Assembly: GCF_022605725.1 (NCBI RefSeq) | Contig: NC_065550.1 | Location: 3,162,001-3,226,000 of the forward strand | Reading direction: 5' to 3' | DNA length: 64,000 nucleotides | From: Anthonomus grandis grandis | Taxonomy: Eukaryota; Arthropoda; Insecta; Coleoptera; Curculionidae | Shown here: positions 45,866-57,559 of the stretch, one piece after another | Layout: the number at the start of each line of letters is the position of its first letter | How positions within the stretch are numbered: position 1 is the stretch's first letter | Notes under the pieces: generated by a model | The model's database searches: none | What the model was told of the DNA's origin: nothing | Seen by the model: only the letters and a program-made list of their open reading frames with translations | Translations under genes and position numbers: made by a program

Positions 45866-47012
45866 TTAAGAAAATAAGATTTTATGAATAAAAGAAATAA
45901 AAAATAATACGTTTCAAATTGTACACATTTGAGTTTAGACCTGCTTATTACATTAGAACATCTGATCAATCTGAACATCAAATCAAAATCTTGATTAAAA
46001 TTGATTTTCATGATCAACAAATTAAAAAGACTTAGCTGCTTAGACTGAGAAGCCTATAAAAAGATTTATTTGCAAAGTAATGAGTTAATATTTTCTGAGC
46101 TTCAAGATATATGAAAAATTGTAGCTGGGCAGGGTTACTAAAATCACATTAGAATGCAGTTTTCCAAGAGTAGTTTGTTCGACCAATTTAATATAAATTC
46201 AATTGAACAATATTTAGTTAAAATATTCAATGAAATTTTCAATGTAAATGGCAGCTCTGCAAGACTTAGAGGTATATCCGCATTGTTTCTTCTAGAAAGA
46301 CCTTTAAATCTTGATGAAACTAGTATTCAAATTATTTAGTTTATCTTTGGAATTTAAAGTTGTTTCTACTTTTTGGTATATCAGAAATTCGTAAATAAAA
46401 CCTTTAATTAAATTTGATAAAGATCTTAAAATTTAATGTAGACCGATTGTAAGAATAATTGAGAAGTTTGCATACAGTCAACCGTACCTTCAATTTGTTT
46501 ATACAAAGGTTAATAAATAACGGTCGTAAAGGCAGATTATTAATAATCATCACGGTTCTTAGGCAGATCTGTTAAGACCTTTTGGAACGAGTTTTTAGGT
46601 ATGTGAAGACTACTCGAAAATAATAATAATATAACGTTTATTAACCTACCAAAAAAAACGTTAACATTGATATAATTGTTTTAAGTATTAAGAAAAAATC
46701 CATAAAAGAGGCTAAAAGGATGGATTAATAGCTTTTTCTTTATTACAAGAGAGCTGTTAAAGCCTACGAAATAAACAATATAAAAAATATAACTATTGTT
46801 ATAGTAGGGCCGCACAAAAAATAAAAATTAAGTAGTTAACAGCACTGTTACAGAAAATATATAGTTTATATTAAATCATGGATTAATATAATTAAGGGTG
46901 GCTTATGGCAGATGGAGATATCCGGTGCTTAAATTGCCTCCAGCTAGCCCACGAGATACATTTGGTAAACCTAACCATATATATATATTATTATAGTTGC
47001 ATCGTTCATATA
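45866..47012. other. Intron or intergenic DNA
   Basis: No supported gene. If the exon at 45632-45856 is real this is at least partly its upstream intron. Short frames at 45829-46020 and 46154-46339 look like chance. Confidence 0.4.
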
Positions 47013-47188
47013 GGTTGCATCGATGGGCGGGTCTATATTTCGCGCACATCATTTACTCCATCTGTTCGGTAATCCGACTATAATGCTTAAATTCTTATCA
47101 TTTTATATATTTAAGCATTATAGCCGGATTACCGAACAGATGGAGTAAATGATGTGCGCGAAATATAGACCCGCCCATCGATGCAACC
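47013..47188. repeat. Near-perfect 79-bp hairpin (foldback MITE)
   Basis: Arms 47013-47091 and 47110-47188 are reverse complements with one visible mismatch; the loop is 18 bases. Arms contain ACTCCATCTGTTCGGTAA, which also occurs at about 48281, next to a transposase N-terminus. A non-autonomous foldback transposon is the best explanation. Confidence 0.85.
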
Positions 47189-47454
47189 TTGGCAGATTTA
47201 GACGAGGAGAATTATGCCTACTTATTTTAAATTATTTTACCGTACAGCTTTGCTTTGTAAACAGCTTTTTTTTAAATATAATACGGTCGCCTGTAAAATG
47301 GGTCCAAACTGATTTTGAGGTTGTGCCAGGTAATGATATAATAATCCCTTTTAAGTATTTTGTTATGCAAAGTTATGTTAATATATTGGAGTTTACCTAA
47401 AAGGGATAGGTAATCCCTTTAAGTAATCGTGCCAGGTCAAACATTTAGGGTTAA
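47189..47454. other. Short non-coding interval
   Basis: No supported gene. Contains GTGCCAGGT twice about 110 bp apart, the second just before the MITE at 47455. Confidence 0.35.
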
Positions 47455-47592
47455 CTTGGCCAGGTTCATCAGAACCGAGCGCTACCTGAGCGCTGGAAGT
47501 TTTGCCTATAAGAGTAAGGACCAATGAAAATTGTCATACCTGAGCAACAATCAAGCGCTCAGAGAGCGCTTTTTTCTGATGAACCCGGCCAT
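47455..47592. mobile_element. Small TIR MITE
   Basis: About 138 bp, bounded by TGGCCAGGTTCATCAGAA and its near reverse complement (TTCTGATGAACCCGGCCA). Inside are several AGCGCT palindromes. No coding capacity; superfamily not assigned. Confidence 0.65.
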
Positions 47593-47858
47593 TATAAAAT
47601 ATAATTTTATGATCATAATCTGATTTTGAGAATTACTTAAGTAGCTTTTATTTTTTTTTTAATATGTGTTTTAAAATGAAAGAAGGAATAACAAGCTAGG
47701 GGTTGCGCTAGTTGGCCTGTGAGATTTAAATTTATAGATTGAATATAAGTATATATTTGTTCCTTATTTAAAAAAGGAACAAATACTACATTTATTTTAC
47801 TACATCTTTTACACATTATGTTTAACATTATGTAAAAAATTAAAATTATTTTATCATC

Positions 47859-48071
47859 TCATCCTGGGACACACTGTATATTAAAAATATTTATTACCTG
47901 CTGCTTCTGCTGTAAACTGGACTTTTTGCACTTTGTTGTATGCTGGATGCTCGTTATCACATCACATGTTTTATATATGTTCATAATCACTTCCTTTTCA
48001 GCAATGGTCAAATGTTTTCGTACTCTTTTCTTGGGGGGTGACAATGGGGGTGTACGTGGCGCGTCAGCCAT
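47859..48071 (-). pseudogene. IS630/Tc1-type transposase N-terminal fragment
   Basis: MADAPRTPPLSPPKKRVRKH, then LTIAEKEVIMNIYKT, is the usual N-terminal helix-turn-helix start of the same insect transposase group as the relic at 42057. It stops after about 65 residues, and CCTGGGACACACTGTATA (near 47868) follows, which looks like a transposon end. The body was deleted. The TIR-like phrase at about 48281 lies 210 bp upstream of its start. Confidence 0.6.
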
Positions 48072-48597
48072 TATTTTTTAACAAAGAAATTAACAAATTA
48101 CCAAAAAAAATAAACAAAATCTCAACTTTTCAATATTGCGAAGATTCAAATATTTGAATAGCAGAAAATTCAACCAAAACGATCTAAAGCCGCTCGACTA
48201 ATAAAATTAAATAAAACCCCAAGTCATGAACCCTATCGAGGCTCTGGGCCACACCTCCGGCGCAGAACGATCACGTAAACACTCCATCTGTTCGGTAACC
48301 CAAGTATAATAAAGACTATAAATTATAATTATGTAGGGAAGGATAAAATAAAGAAAAAGCTGTATATTGACTTATGTTAAGATTAATAGCAAAAGTAATT
48401 TTGGCTTTTTATAATAGACTGAATTTATTGTAACTTATAGACAAAAAAATATACAAAGAAATTAGGAACACTACTCTCGCTACACAGACTACTAGTAATA
48501 TTTTTTCTGCTGCCGATGCCGCCTTGCCTGGCGGAATACACGAAATGTTCGTTCGGACTACAGTGGTCTCACATAAGAAATAAATGTCAAAAATATA
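48072..48597. other. Non-coding interval
   Basis: Contains the 5' side of the transposase fragment and the shared phrase ACTCCATCTGTTCGGTAA at about 48281. The frame at 48409-48609 shows no domain. Confidence 0.4.
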
Positions 48598-48650
48598 CAG
48601 AGTGTCCATCTATAACCTGACACATTTTAACTGCTTATAAGTCGAGAACG

Positions 48651-48930
48651 GAAAATGACAACAATGTGCGGTTTTTGCAGAACTTCATCAATATTTTTAA
48701 AGTTTTTTTTGACAGTGTTGCCAAGTTTTAAAATTTACCTGAAATAAGAGGAAAAAAATTGATGATTTTCAAAGGCCGATTTCTCAAAAATTTTAAATGT
48801 AACACCCTGTATTTTTTAATTTTACATGAAAGCCTGTTCAATCCCCTTTCCAAAAATGTATAAATTGTCTTAAATTCATTATTTTTTTTACAGAGCCAAT
48901 TTTAGTAAACACCTTTTTGAAAATTTTCCT
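48651..48930 (+). repeat. Left long terminal inverted repeat
   Basis: Pairs with 50361-50652. Contains CACCCTGTATTTTTTAATTT and the inner end CTTTTTGAAAATTTTCCT. Confidence 0.85.
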
Positions 48931-49126
48931 ACAATAAATACCTGTTAAATAACATTCTCGGTATCAAGTAACAACAATAACAATTGTAGCTTGTCAAGGA
49001 GGCTGTAAGTTGCACAATTTGTTTTGTTGGCTTCAACTACTGTCAAATCTTTTTAACGTCATTCGTTGGCAGTCCCAATAATCTTATTTCTATATGTATT
49101 TTTTAAAGATTTTGAAAGATTTAAAT

Positions 49127-50173
49127 ATGTTTCCCACCCGGAAAAAGGCACGTTGCGTGTTATTATTTAGTGAATGCAAATCAGTTACGCAGACGAGAAG
49201 AAGATTTAGGCTGATTTTTGAAAGGGCTCCACCTTCACGCAATTCTATACTTCATTGGGTACGCCAATTTTCCCAGGAGGGAACAGTTAAAAGAAAAGTT
49301 AGAATAAACCTAAATGCACAAGATAATCTGTTGGATGATATTTTGCTGGTAAAAGAAGTGTTGTCCTTAAACAATAACCAAATATCTATTAGGAACATAG
49401 CTCAAACGACAAATATGTCAAAACGTAAAGTACATAAAATTCTAAAAATAATTAAGTTTAAACCCTACGAAATTCAAACTTTCCAAAAAAATAGAAAATC
49501 GCGTCATTGAAAAAAGATATTTAATGTGCGAAACACTACTAGATCTTTTTAGAAATGAGCCGGATACCAATTTAATAATGTCTGATGAGGCAACATTTCA
49601 CATCAGTAGTCGAATAAATAAGCATAACTGCCGAATTTTTGGGAGATGAAAATCCTCGAGTGTATGACGAATTTGAAAGAGATTCTCCTAAGCTGAACGT
49701 TTGGTGTGCAGTATCGAAATCTAAAATTCTCATTTTTGTTTCACGAAGCAACAGTGAATGGAAACAATTACACCGATATGTTGGAAACATTTTTTTATCC
49801 TCAACTTCAGCAGGATGGAATTTTAGACACGGTCTACTTCTAGCAAGGCGGTGCACCACGACACTTCTCCAGGGTCGCAAGGGATTCCTTAGATATTACT
49901 TTTGGAAACAGATGTATAGGGCGAGCAGATCCAATCGAGTGGGCACCTTATTCTCCCGATCTAACCATTCCAGATTTTTGTATATGGGGATATGTAAAAG
50001 ACCGTTGCTACAATCCAACCCCAAGAAATTTGGATGAACTGCGCAACAACATAGTAAACGTTTTCAACTAAATTACACCGCGAATGCTACAAAACGCCTT
50101 CGGCAACTTATTTCTCCGTCTACATTTGTGTTCCGAGCAAAATGGGGGTCATATTCAGCAGCTAAATTATTAG
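49127..50173 (+). pseudogene. Mariner-type transposase, several breaks
   Basis: Start MFPTRKKARCVLLFSECKSV, a DUF4817-like helix-turn-helix, then SILHWVRQFSQEGTVKRK and ISIRNIAQTTNMSKRKVHKI (second helix-turn-helix) up to a shift near 49490. First catalytic Asp in MSDEATFHISS (about 49578). A further shift near 49640 and others at about 49745-49850. The second site reads QGGAPRHF, with Gly where Asp is expected. Third in WAPYSPDLTIPDF (about 49950). A TAA at 50069 interrupts the last part, which continues in frame to TAG 50171 (MLQNAFGNLFLRL). Catalytically dead. Confidence 0.78.
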
Positions 50174-50360
50174 TTATAAATTAAAATTAATTTCTTTAAT
50201 TATTTGTTGTTAAAATTGTTGTAAATAGTTGTAATTTAATACATAGAATAAATACTTTTTATAGACATGGCAATAGCGCAAATTATTTAATTATGATCAT
50301 GCTAAAGCGACACATAGGCAATTACCAGAAAATATTCATCAATCACCGAATATGTATTCC

Positions 50361-50652
50361 AGGAAAATTTTCAAAAAGGTGTCATTTACTAAAATTGGCT
50401 CTGTAAAAGAAAAATAATGAATTTAAGACAATTTATACATTTTCGGAAAGGGGATTTAACAGGCTTCCATGTGAAATTAAAAAGTACAGGGTGTTAGAAT
50501 TTGGGTGTAAAAATTTTGAGAAATCGGCCTTTGAAAATCATCAACTTTTTTCCTCCTATTTCAGGTAAATTTTGAAAGTTGGCAACATTGTCAAAAAAAA
50601 CTTTAAAAATATTGATGGAGTTCTGTGAAAACCGCACATTGTTGTCATTTTC
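50361..50652 (-). repeat. Right long terminal inverted repeat (truncated)
   Basis: Reverse complement of 48651-48930. It ends 22 bases before the BEL pol stop codon at 50674. Confidence 0.85.
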
Positions 50653-50673
50653 AAGAAACACAAAGTCTAAAGT

Positions 50674-52850
50674 CTATGCTTCCGGTAATGGACATATTTT
50701 TTGAAAACTACCTTTAATTTCACCACTGGCAGTCTTTATTGTAACTACTCTTGGGATGTCGTCTCTTCCCGGGTGAATCTGGATGATTCGGCCAAGCTTC
50801 CAATGCGTTGGTGAAAGGGTTATCTTCTTTTATAACCACTAAGGTGTTCTCCTTTAGGCTGCTTTGGTTGGTTTTCCATTTTGTCCGGATTTAAAGTTAC
50901 GACATAAATTCCTTACTCCACCTTTTCCAAAAATGGAGCCGCATATACTGGATGTGCTAATAAAGGGACAATCTGTTTTCTGCGATAGTACTGACATTAT
51001 ACTCTGATACTGAGGTGAAAGATTTACCGATAAGGAATTGTGCTGAAGTTAAGGGAGCAAAATCATCAGGATCAGAAGATAAGGGCGAGAGAGGTCGTGA
51101 GTTGAGTACGGATTCAACCTGCACCAATAGTGTATGTATACAAACCCTCGAAGGTGAGTAAGGTATCACCTATAACTCTTTTAAGATGGTGTTTAGTACT
51201 GCGAACCCCTGCTTCCCACAAACCCCCGAAGTGAGGAGAGTATGGTGGAATAAACTTCCAAGTAATATTGGCATTAGTAGCATACCCTTCAACGTCATTC
51301 TTATTTCTCTGAGAAAATCTTTTAGCTCAGAATTAGCGACCACAAAGTTTTTACCATTAGGGCAGCCACGACGACTCGAGAATCTGCGCAAAGCCAAGAT
51401 AAATGCATCTTTTGATAAGTCAGATACCAACTCTAAGTGACTAAATCACAAAACACACGACTAAACATATGTACGACTTAGTTGTGCGCCCCGATCGACC
51501 AATCTTTTCTCTAGTTAGTATAAGACCTGCATAATTAAGTCCTACTACATCAAATGGCTGTCTAGCATTTAGCCTTTCACTGGACAAGTCGTCCATAATT
51601 GGTTTAGAGACACTAGCATTAAATCTAAAACATTTTATGTATTTATGCGCTATTTGTTTACATTGTGACTTACCATTTATGGGCCAAAAACCATTACGAA
51701 TGTTTGCCAGCAATTGCTGAGAACCACCATGAAGTGATCTAATATGCTCACTGTTTTGGGATTCTTGTGTTTCCCCTGGCTGGGCTAAGATATTCCGAAT
51801 TTCGGTTTATTAAAAAGGCTACTCAATTTTACAGCTTGCCTTTATCGGTTTGAGTTACTTATATATGTTTCTTATATTCTTAAACTGAACGAATTAAAAC
51901 TACTTCTTCACAGCCTCTTCTCTACGATTCTCCCACGTCGACTCGTCGCGATCGCGCAGGTTAAAGCGGAGAGCCTTGATTGACCTGTCCGGTCACGTGA
52001 TGCAAACGTAGAGTACAGATTTTCTCGTTTCCTTGTTTCTCGCATTATGCAGTAAAGGATCGAGTAACGCAGGAATGATAAATCAAATTTAGCTATTATA
52101 CAGTGTCGCACTAGGATAACCATTGAACAAATAGCTTGAGTTAAATAAAACTAATCAGTCACTCTGAGGAATTAGTTTTGTAAGATTATCTTTTTCCGGT
52201 AAAATAGCAGGATGCTTTTTATGAAATTTAAAATAAAATTGACGAATTCGATCACCTACACGCAAGATTCCAGAAGTGTTTAAAAAAGTAGGTTTAAAAT
52301 CTTACTGTCTTGGGTTAAATGGGTTAATTATTTTCAATATTTGTAATTTCCTTAAAAAAATGTTTTCGTTGACATACCTTAACAAGAATCTGTAATGCAT
52401 AATTAAGCTCACTCAATGTAAGTATACCAGTTTCACGCTCATTTTTTAACTTTTTGGCGTTATTTTCCCATTTTAACATATAAGCAACCACTCTTTTAAG
52501 GCGGTGCAATGATTAAAATCTTTCAAGTAAAGAAAAGTTAATACTCTGATGAAAAAGAAAAGTATAATAATTTTTTCGTATAACAGGTAGGTCTTTCATA
52601 AGAATACTAGAGCCTTTAGGCCATTTAGATATATCGGATAAAACGAATATTGTCCTGATCTGACCACCAGATAGATAAGCTTTGTAACTCAATAGGATGA
52701 ATACCACGCGAAAAAATGTCCGCAGGATTACAGTTAGTAGTTACGTAGTTCTAACTGAATGTCGATGTAAGCTGCTGAATTTGAGAAACACGATTACTTA
52801 CAAAAGACTGCAATCTACCTGGTTCAGTTTTTTACCATCTGCTTAGTACT
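50674..52850 (-). pseudogene. BEL/Pao pol: RNase H end and integrase
   Basis: From the 5' side: about 52790-52700, PFVSNRVSQIQQLTS and NCNPADIFSRGIHPIEL (RNase H end typical of BEL), then ISKWPKGSSI. 52509-52324: HRLKRVVAYMLKW. 52300-52150: SGILRVGDRIRQFYF, HPAILP. An insert at about 51766-52129, then integrase: HIRSLHGGSQQLLANIR, FWPINGKSQCK, QPFDVVGLNYAGLIL (first Asp reads Asn in LNYAG), KAYICLVVCF-like, SKDAFILALRRFSSRRG, VESVLNSRPLSPLSSDPDDF, FLIGKSF. The end is IKTASGEIKGSFQ and stop at 50674. Many stops and shifts. Confidence 0.8.
51766..52129 (-). repeat. Possible solo LTR inside BEL integrase
   Basis: About 364 bp with no coding homology separates two adjacent pieces of the integrase zinc domain. 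On the minus strand it starts TGTTCAATGG and ends GGGGAAACA, with TATATAAG and AATAAA inside. No clean target duplication found. Confidence 0.4.
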
Positions 52851-52871
52851 AAGCAGGTCATCCAGTTTATA

Positions 52872-52915
52872 AGGTCTGATGATGCTTTATTAGCGAAACA
52901 TGTAACCTTCATGAC
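52872..52915 (+). ncRNA. Degenerate hammerhead-like motif
   Basis: CTGATGA, a short GCT/AGC stem, GAAAC and a CATG/CATG stem, ending GAC where GTC is needed. It looks like the end of a decayed Penelope-type element next to the BEL fragment; without the U of the cleavage triplet it would not cut. Confidence 0.3.
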
Positions 52916-52929
52916 ATATATATAGGATG

Positions 52930-54849
52930 TTTTAAGACCATTTTTTTTCTACTTACCTAGGTCTCTTTCAGATAATGGATGAGTTCTTTCAATTCATTAT
53001 AGAATGCACTAGACGGACCTCACTCAAAATGAGCATCACAAGCCAAAGTCAATGCTTGCAATCTGATTAAAAAGGTTCAAAAACTATTCTTTAGGTTCCT
53101 TTATGTCAGAAAGGTAGATATATTCATACATTGTTTCATATAATGCTATGTTAACTTGTTTTAAAATTCAGCAGTTGGATCATAGGAGAAATTTGCATTC
53201 AGCCCTTTTTACCTATTATGTTGTAAATCATATTAAACTGCTGCTTTCTTATAAATAGTATTTAATTCATGTTCCAAAAATACATCTAAGAATAAATAAA
53301 AATATAAATACGATGTTCACCTATAAATACGATGTTAAAATAATGTAGCAATGAGATAATTAAGTGTGATATAGATGTTTTAAGTTTTTCTGTAACACAG
53401 ATAAACGATGCCTTTATAGCAAATGCCTAGTCTGCAAAAAGCTGTTAAGTCTTAAAATTTTATTTAGATTGATAGTGTTTTTTTGCTATATAACTAAATA
53501 AAAGAAAGATATTAATAATTTGTTATTTGTATTTCTATGCTTTTTTTCGGCGTAAGTTTAGCCACAAAATATATATATATATCTTATAAATAGTAAAGCA
53601 TATTTTTACTTTAACTTTTTACTTTATTTAGAAAAAGCTCTTAATTTTTAATAGCTTCTCTGTATTCTGTTAACTAATTAGTTAAAAGCATAATCAAAAC
53701 TTCGTATTTTTTTAATACTCGAGCCTCTACTAACAATATTAAATACTAAAACACAAGTCGAATAAATATAGGATGGACTTAAAAGCACTTTATTTATATA
53801 GCTATTAAAACTTTACCTCTTATACACGCTATACTATAGCAAGGTGATAAACTTTACTCACTAATCTAAGTAACTAAAACAACACTTTTGCCATATTACC
53901 ATGCTTAACACTGTAAAATTTATGAGTTCCCACATTACTTTGCTTTTTTGCAGGGAAAATTGTTAAGTGCACTTATCAATTTTGTTTTTCTTTCATATAA
54001 TACTCTAGTAAATAAATATGTAACGTAGAGTAAGTTTTTAACATAATTTCCAAAATTGTTTTCCATAAAGTTAAGGTATTTTAAAATAATGAAAGTTAGT
54101 AAAATATTTATTTTATTTGCTTTAACCATATCCTGACCAAAACAAAATTTAATTTGTAAAGTAAGCAAAAGTTTTTAGACAAGAATAAATCAAAATACAT
54201 CGGTTAAATTAGAGTTGCTTAGGAAGTTTTAGCATTAAAATTTAATGGAATAACTTTAGGATCAATGCAACAAAAAATAATAATAAAAAATAAATCCTTT
54301 CTAAGGGTCTGCGACGATATTAAATAATTGGCAATGTGAAACTTGGAAAGAATAAAATACATTTAATTTTTTTAGCTTAATTTCAAGTCATTAGCAAAAA
54401 TGTAAAAATAGCACAAAATGAAACATTCATATATATCGTTTATATAAATATATATTTTTTTTGGTGACATGTGGCATTTAACCATGCAGCCAGTTACAAT
54501 TTTAATATTTTATTTGATTTACTAATATTATGTATCGCATATTTCTAACTACTCTGATAATTGTTTTAAAAATATTCTTTATGCAAATTTTTTTTTAATG
54601 TAATCTTATTTTTAATATCTAGATATATCTTATTTATAGGACGGTTCTTAGCTACATTATCCTATCCTAAAATATTTAAGACAGCGAGACACACTTCACG
54701 CCGCTGGGGTTTGTCAGGGCGACTTAATACAATACAAGGGATGTTGATCACAGAAATATAGGTAATGAGACTTGGAACTAGGATAACTATTCTAATTAAA
54801 AATCTAAAATAAATAGTAAGTCTTACATTTGTAATAATAATACTAATAA
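52930..54849. other. Non-coding interval
   Basis: Very AT-rich, with TA dinucleotide runs (near 53565 and 54440). The frame at 53935-54168 is low complexity. Nothing recognised. Confidence 0.45.
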
Positions 54850-55275
54850 TACTTCTTTATTTGCTCATATACATCCAACAGCTTAGCATCGTCAAAAAGT
54901 ATAGACTGTCAAACGCCAATAATACAGTGCATAAAGGGAGACATTAATGTATCAGAGTTTTACCTATATAACATAGCAAACAAAAAACAAAATACAAAGT
55001 ATATGTGAAACATTTGTTATACAGGTATGAAAGTACAATATTCGACAAATTTTGATAGACTAGGTTAAAGACTATTGTAGAATTTGTCCAATGAATATGG
55101 ACAGATCTCCAAAATCAGGTTTTTCATTACTTGCTTAAATCTATTTAAATGTAGTTGTTTGTGGTTTCGGGTATTGCATTAAAAAGTTTTATGGCATTAG
55201 TCACGTAGCCCTTATGGGTCAGACTAAGCCGGTGTCGTGGAAGTAAGAGATTTCCCCCATATCTGCTGTCATATA

Positions 55276-56657
55276 CGAGCCCTAACAACTATAATAATAT
55301 GTTGGCACAAGCAGTTATTTTAAAATAAAATGCCCATTTAGCTAAAATATTTAATTAAATTTTTTTAAATCATAAATATGAAATGAACAAGCTTTTTTAT
55401 AATGTTTAATATTGTTTTTATAATTTATTTATATATTTTAAGTTATTTAGTATTTAATTACTTGGTAAATAATTGAAAAATGCTGACAACTAAATATTGG
55501 AACAAGTGAGTTTTAAAAAAGGAAAATACAAATTAGTAAGGCGTAACGTCGCCCTTAAATAACAGCCTTAACTCTATGAGGCATTGTACCAACTAGACCT
55601 TCACAAAATTCAGGGGTGAAACTATCCCATATTTCCTGTAGTTTAGCACGTAGTTGTGGCAAGGTACGCTGCGGACTATTTCTTAGGCGTTGCTTCATTT
55701 TGTGCCAAAGTGTTTCGATTGGATTGAGATCCGAGCTGCTAGAGGGGTGTGACAAAACTTTAATATTATGTTCCTTCATCCATTTTTTGGTAGATTTAGC
55801 AGTATGACATGAGGCACCGTCCTGTTGAAAGATAAAATCTCCAGATGGATATAAATTTGCTGCACTTGGTAAAAGCAAATGTAGTGTGTCTGTGGAAACT
55901 TTACAGTCCTTTTAAGATAATCCTTATGGAATGCTTCTGTTTTGTCCCGAATCACACGCTTTCAATAATCTCCGACACAGACATCAAATTTGCTTTCGTC
56001 GCTATAAATAACTTTGCTCCAATTTTCTTTTGTCCACGAGAGTTTTGATTTGGCCCAAATGTAACGATTTCTTTTTTGAGTCTCCGTTAATAATGGTTTT
56101 TCTTTGGCCTAGGCGAAAAAATGAGAAAAATTAAAATAATATAGCACAGAACAGCCTATTAAACATACCTTATAAAAACTAAGACCGCTCTTGTGGATAT
56201 ATTTGTGGCAGCATTCTCTGGAAACATTTATCCCACTTTCTCTATTCCACTTTGCAGTTACTTCTCGTAGAGTATTTCTTCTTCCCGACTTACAAATTTT
56301 AATAATTCCTTACATTTCTTTGAGAAACAACTTTTGGACGTCCTGAACTTTTGCCGCGAACACCAATACTGGCAGTTTCACCATATTTTTTAATTATATT
56401 AAATATAGTAGTTGTTGCAACATTTAATTCACTGGAGATTTCTCGCATTGCTTTCCCTTTATGGTACTGCCGGATAATAATTTCTCGCACTTTTAGATCA
56501 GTAGGTTTTCCACGAGCCATTATTTTATTTTACTCATATTAAAAATGACAGTAATTGATTATTTATGGTCAAGTGACGCATCAAAATTTTTATTGTTGAC
56601 AACGCACTACTTAGGTTGTTTATTGTTCACAAGGCACTACATAGTTGTTAGGGCTCG
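55276..56657 (-). mobile_element. Tc1-type transposon
   Basis: 1382 bp. The ends CGAGCCCTAACAACTAT (55276) and its inverted copy (to 56657) are terminal repeats of about 17 bp, each flanked by TA, the usual Tc1/mariner target. Transposase is on the minus strand. Confidence 0.85.
55555..56520 (-). pseudogene. Tc1 transposase, DD34E type, broken
   Basis: 56520-56299: MARGKPTDLKVREIIIRQYH and MREISSELNVATTTIFNIIK, the paired-like helix-turn-helix head, then GRPKVVSQRN (GRPR-like hook) and a shift near 56310. About 56010-55975: VIYSDESKFDVCVGDY with the first catalytic Asp. 55878-55555: IFQQDGASCHTAKSTKKWM (second Asp) and SSSDLNPIETLWHKMK (Glu). Length near 330 residues as normal for Tc1. Frameshifts in the middle inactivate it. 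Confidence 0.8.
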
Positions 56658-57272
56658 TAGGTGCCTACTATTTACTGTGCTAAATCTAGCAAACATCAGA
56701 CATTGGTGGATGTATAGGCCAGGCATTGTAATGATTTTTAAATTTTTGAATAAAGGTCTACAACTATCTGTTGGTTTTTTGTTTTCTAGAATTCTGAGTG
56801 CCGATTTTTGCAACTTAAATGTTCTCTGCCAGTCAGCCGAGTTACCCCAAAATAACAGTCCATATAACAACTTTGATTGAAAAAGTCCCATATACGCCAT
56901 TCTACATACTACTGGAGGCGCCAATTGAACAATTCTGCGCAACAGAAAAAGAACCGACGGGAGTTTTATTGCCAGATCTAATATATGGCTCTTCCATGAT
57001 AATTTATTATCTAGATAAACACCCAGAAATTTGATCGCGTCTATTCTCTGATGTCTTTCCCTTAAAGAGAAATTAACTCTGTTTTATTTAGATTCAAACA
57101 TAAATTATTGTCAGCAAACCATGTTTTTAACTTGTGAAGTGTTGCACTAGTTCCATTCTGTAGGGAAATCAGATCTGAATGCCGAAGAGTTGTGTCACCC
57201 GCATATTGTACAGTGAGCGGGTAACTCATTTACATAAAGTAAAAACAGAAGAGGACCTAAGATTGATCCCTG

Positions 57273-57559
57273 AGGCTGTTATTGAAAGTATGGAGGATGT
57301 TCTTCCTTCACAAATCACCATCTGACGCTCACAAAGGTAGGACTAGATAAGTTCCAGGCAAATACCCCGGATACCATAAAAATCCAACTGGCATCTGACG
57401 ATGTTAGGGCACACAAATGTATTCTCTGCATTAGGGCAGGATTAGAGGACGATAAACATCGTCCTAGAGATGGCAAATGCATGGTTTATAAAAGACGTAT
57501 GAATCAGTAATAATGGCTAATATTGAGTTTAATGTGAATAACGGTAATTAAAACATTAA
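57273..57559. other. Junction sequence
   Basis: No supported frame. It lies between the LINE on minus and the R1-like LINE on plus and may be leader or decayed endonuclease of the latter. Confidence 0.3.

Larger units (their letters stand above)
48598..50652 (+). mobile_element. Mariner-type transposon with long inverted repeats
   Basis: The left end CAGAGTGTCC follows TA at 48596-48597. Inverted repeats: 48651-48930 against 50361-50652, roughly 85-90% similar by eye. The outermost 50 bases exist only on the left, so the right end is truncated where BEL sequence begins. One transposase lies between the repeats. Confidence 0.82.
54850..57272 (-). mobile_element. CR1/Jockey-type LINE 3' end, split by a Tc1 element
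   Basis: RT from PQGSILGPLLFLLYVNEL (57272) to the C-terminus (GGNLLLPRHRLSLTHKGYV, about 55240-55140) and a 3' untranslated region that ends near 54850 in ATT-type repeats. 5'-truncated at the RT GVPQGS motif. Tc1 inserted at 55276-56657. Confidence 0.75.
55080..57272 (-). pseudogene. LINE reverse transcriptase C-terminal part
   Basis: 57272-57190 has the QGSILGPLLFLLYVNEL block; the catalytic ADD motif is destroyed by frame changes. 56942-56660: RRIVQLAPPVVCRMAYMGLF, YGLLFWGNSADWQRTFKLQK (thumb and post-thumb region), then the Tc1 insertion after NSRH, and on the far side YDSRYGGNLLLPRH and IKLFNAIPETTNNYI. Numerous stops. The two sides join well once the Tc1 element and its TA are taken away. 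Confidence 0.7.

Noticed and set aside
48409..48609. 66-residue minus-strand frame as a BEL or host protein
   Set aside because: Hydrophobic low-complexity ends, no motif, and it overlaps the mariner end.
53935..54168. 77-residue minus-strand frame
   Set aside because: AT-driven composition, no domain or conserved context.
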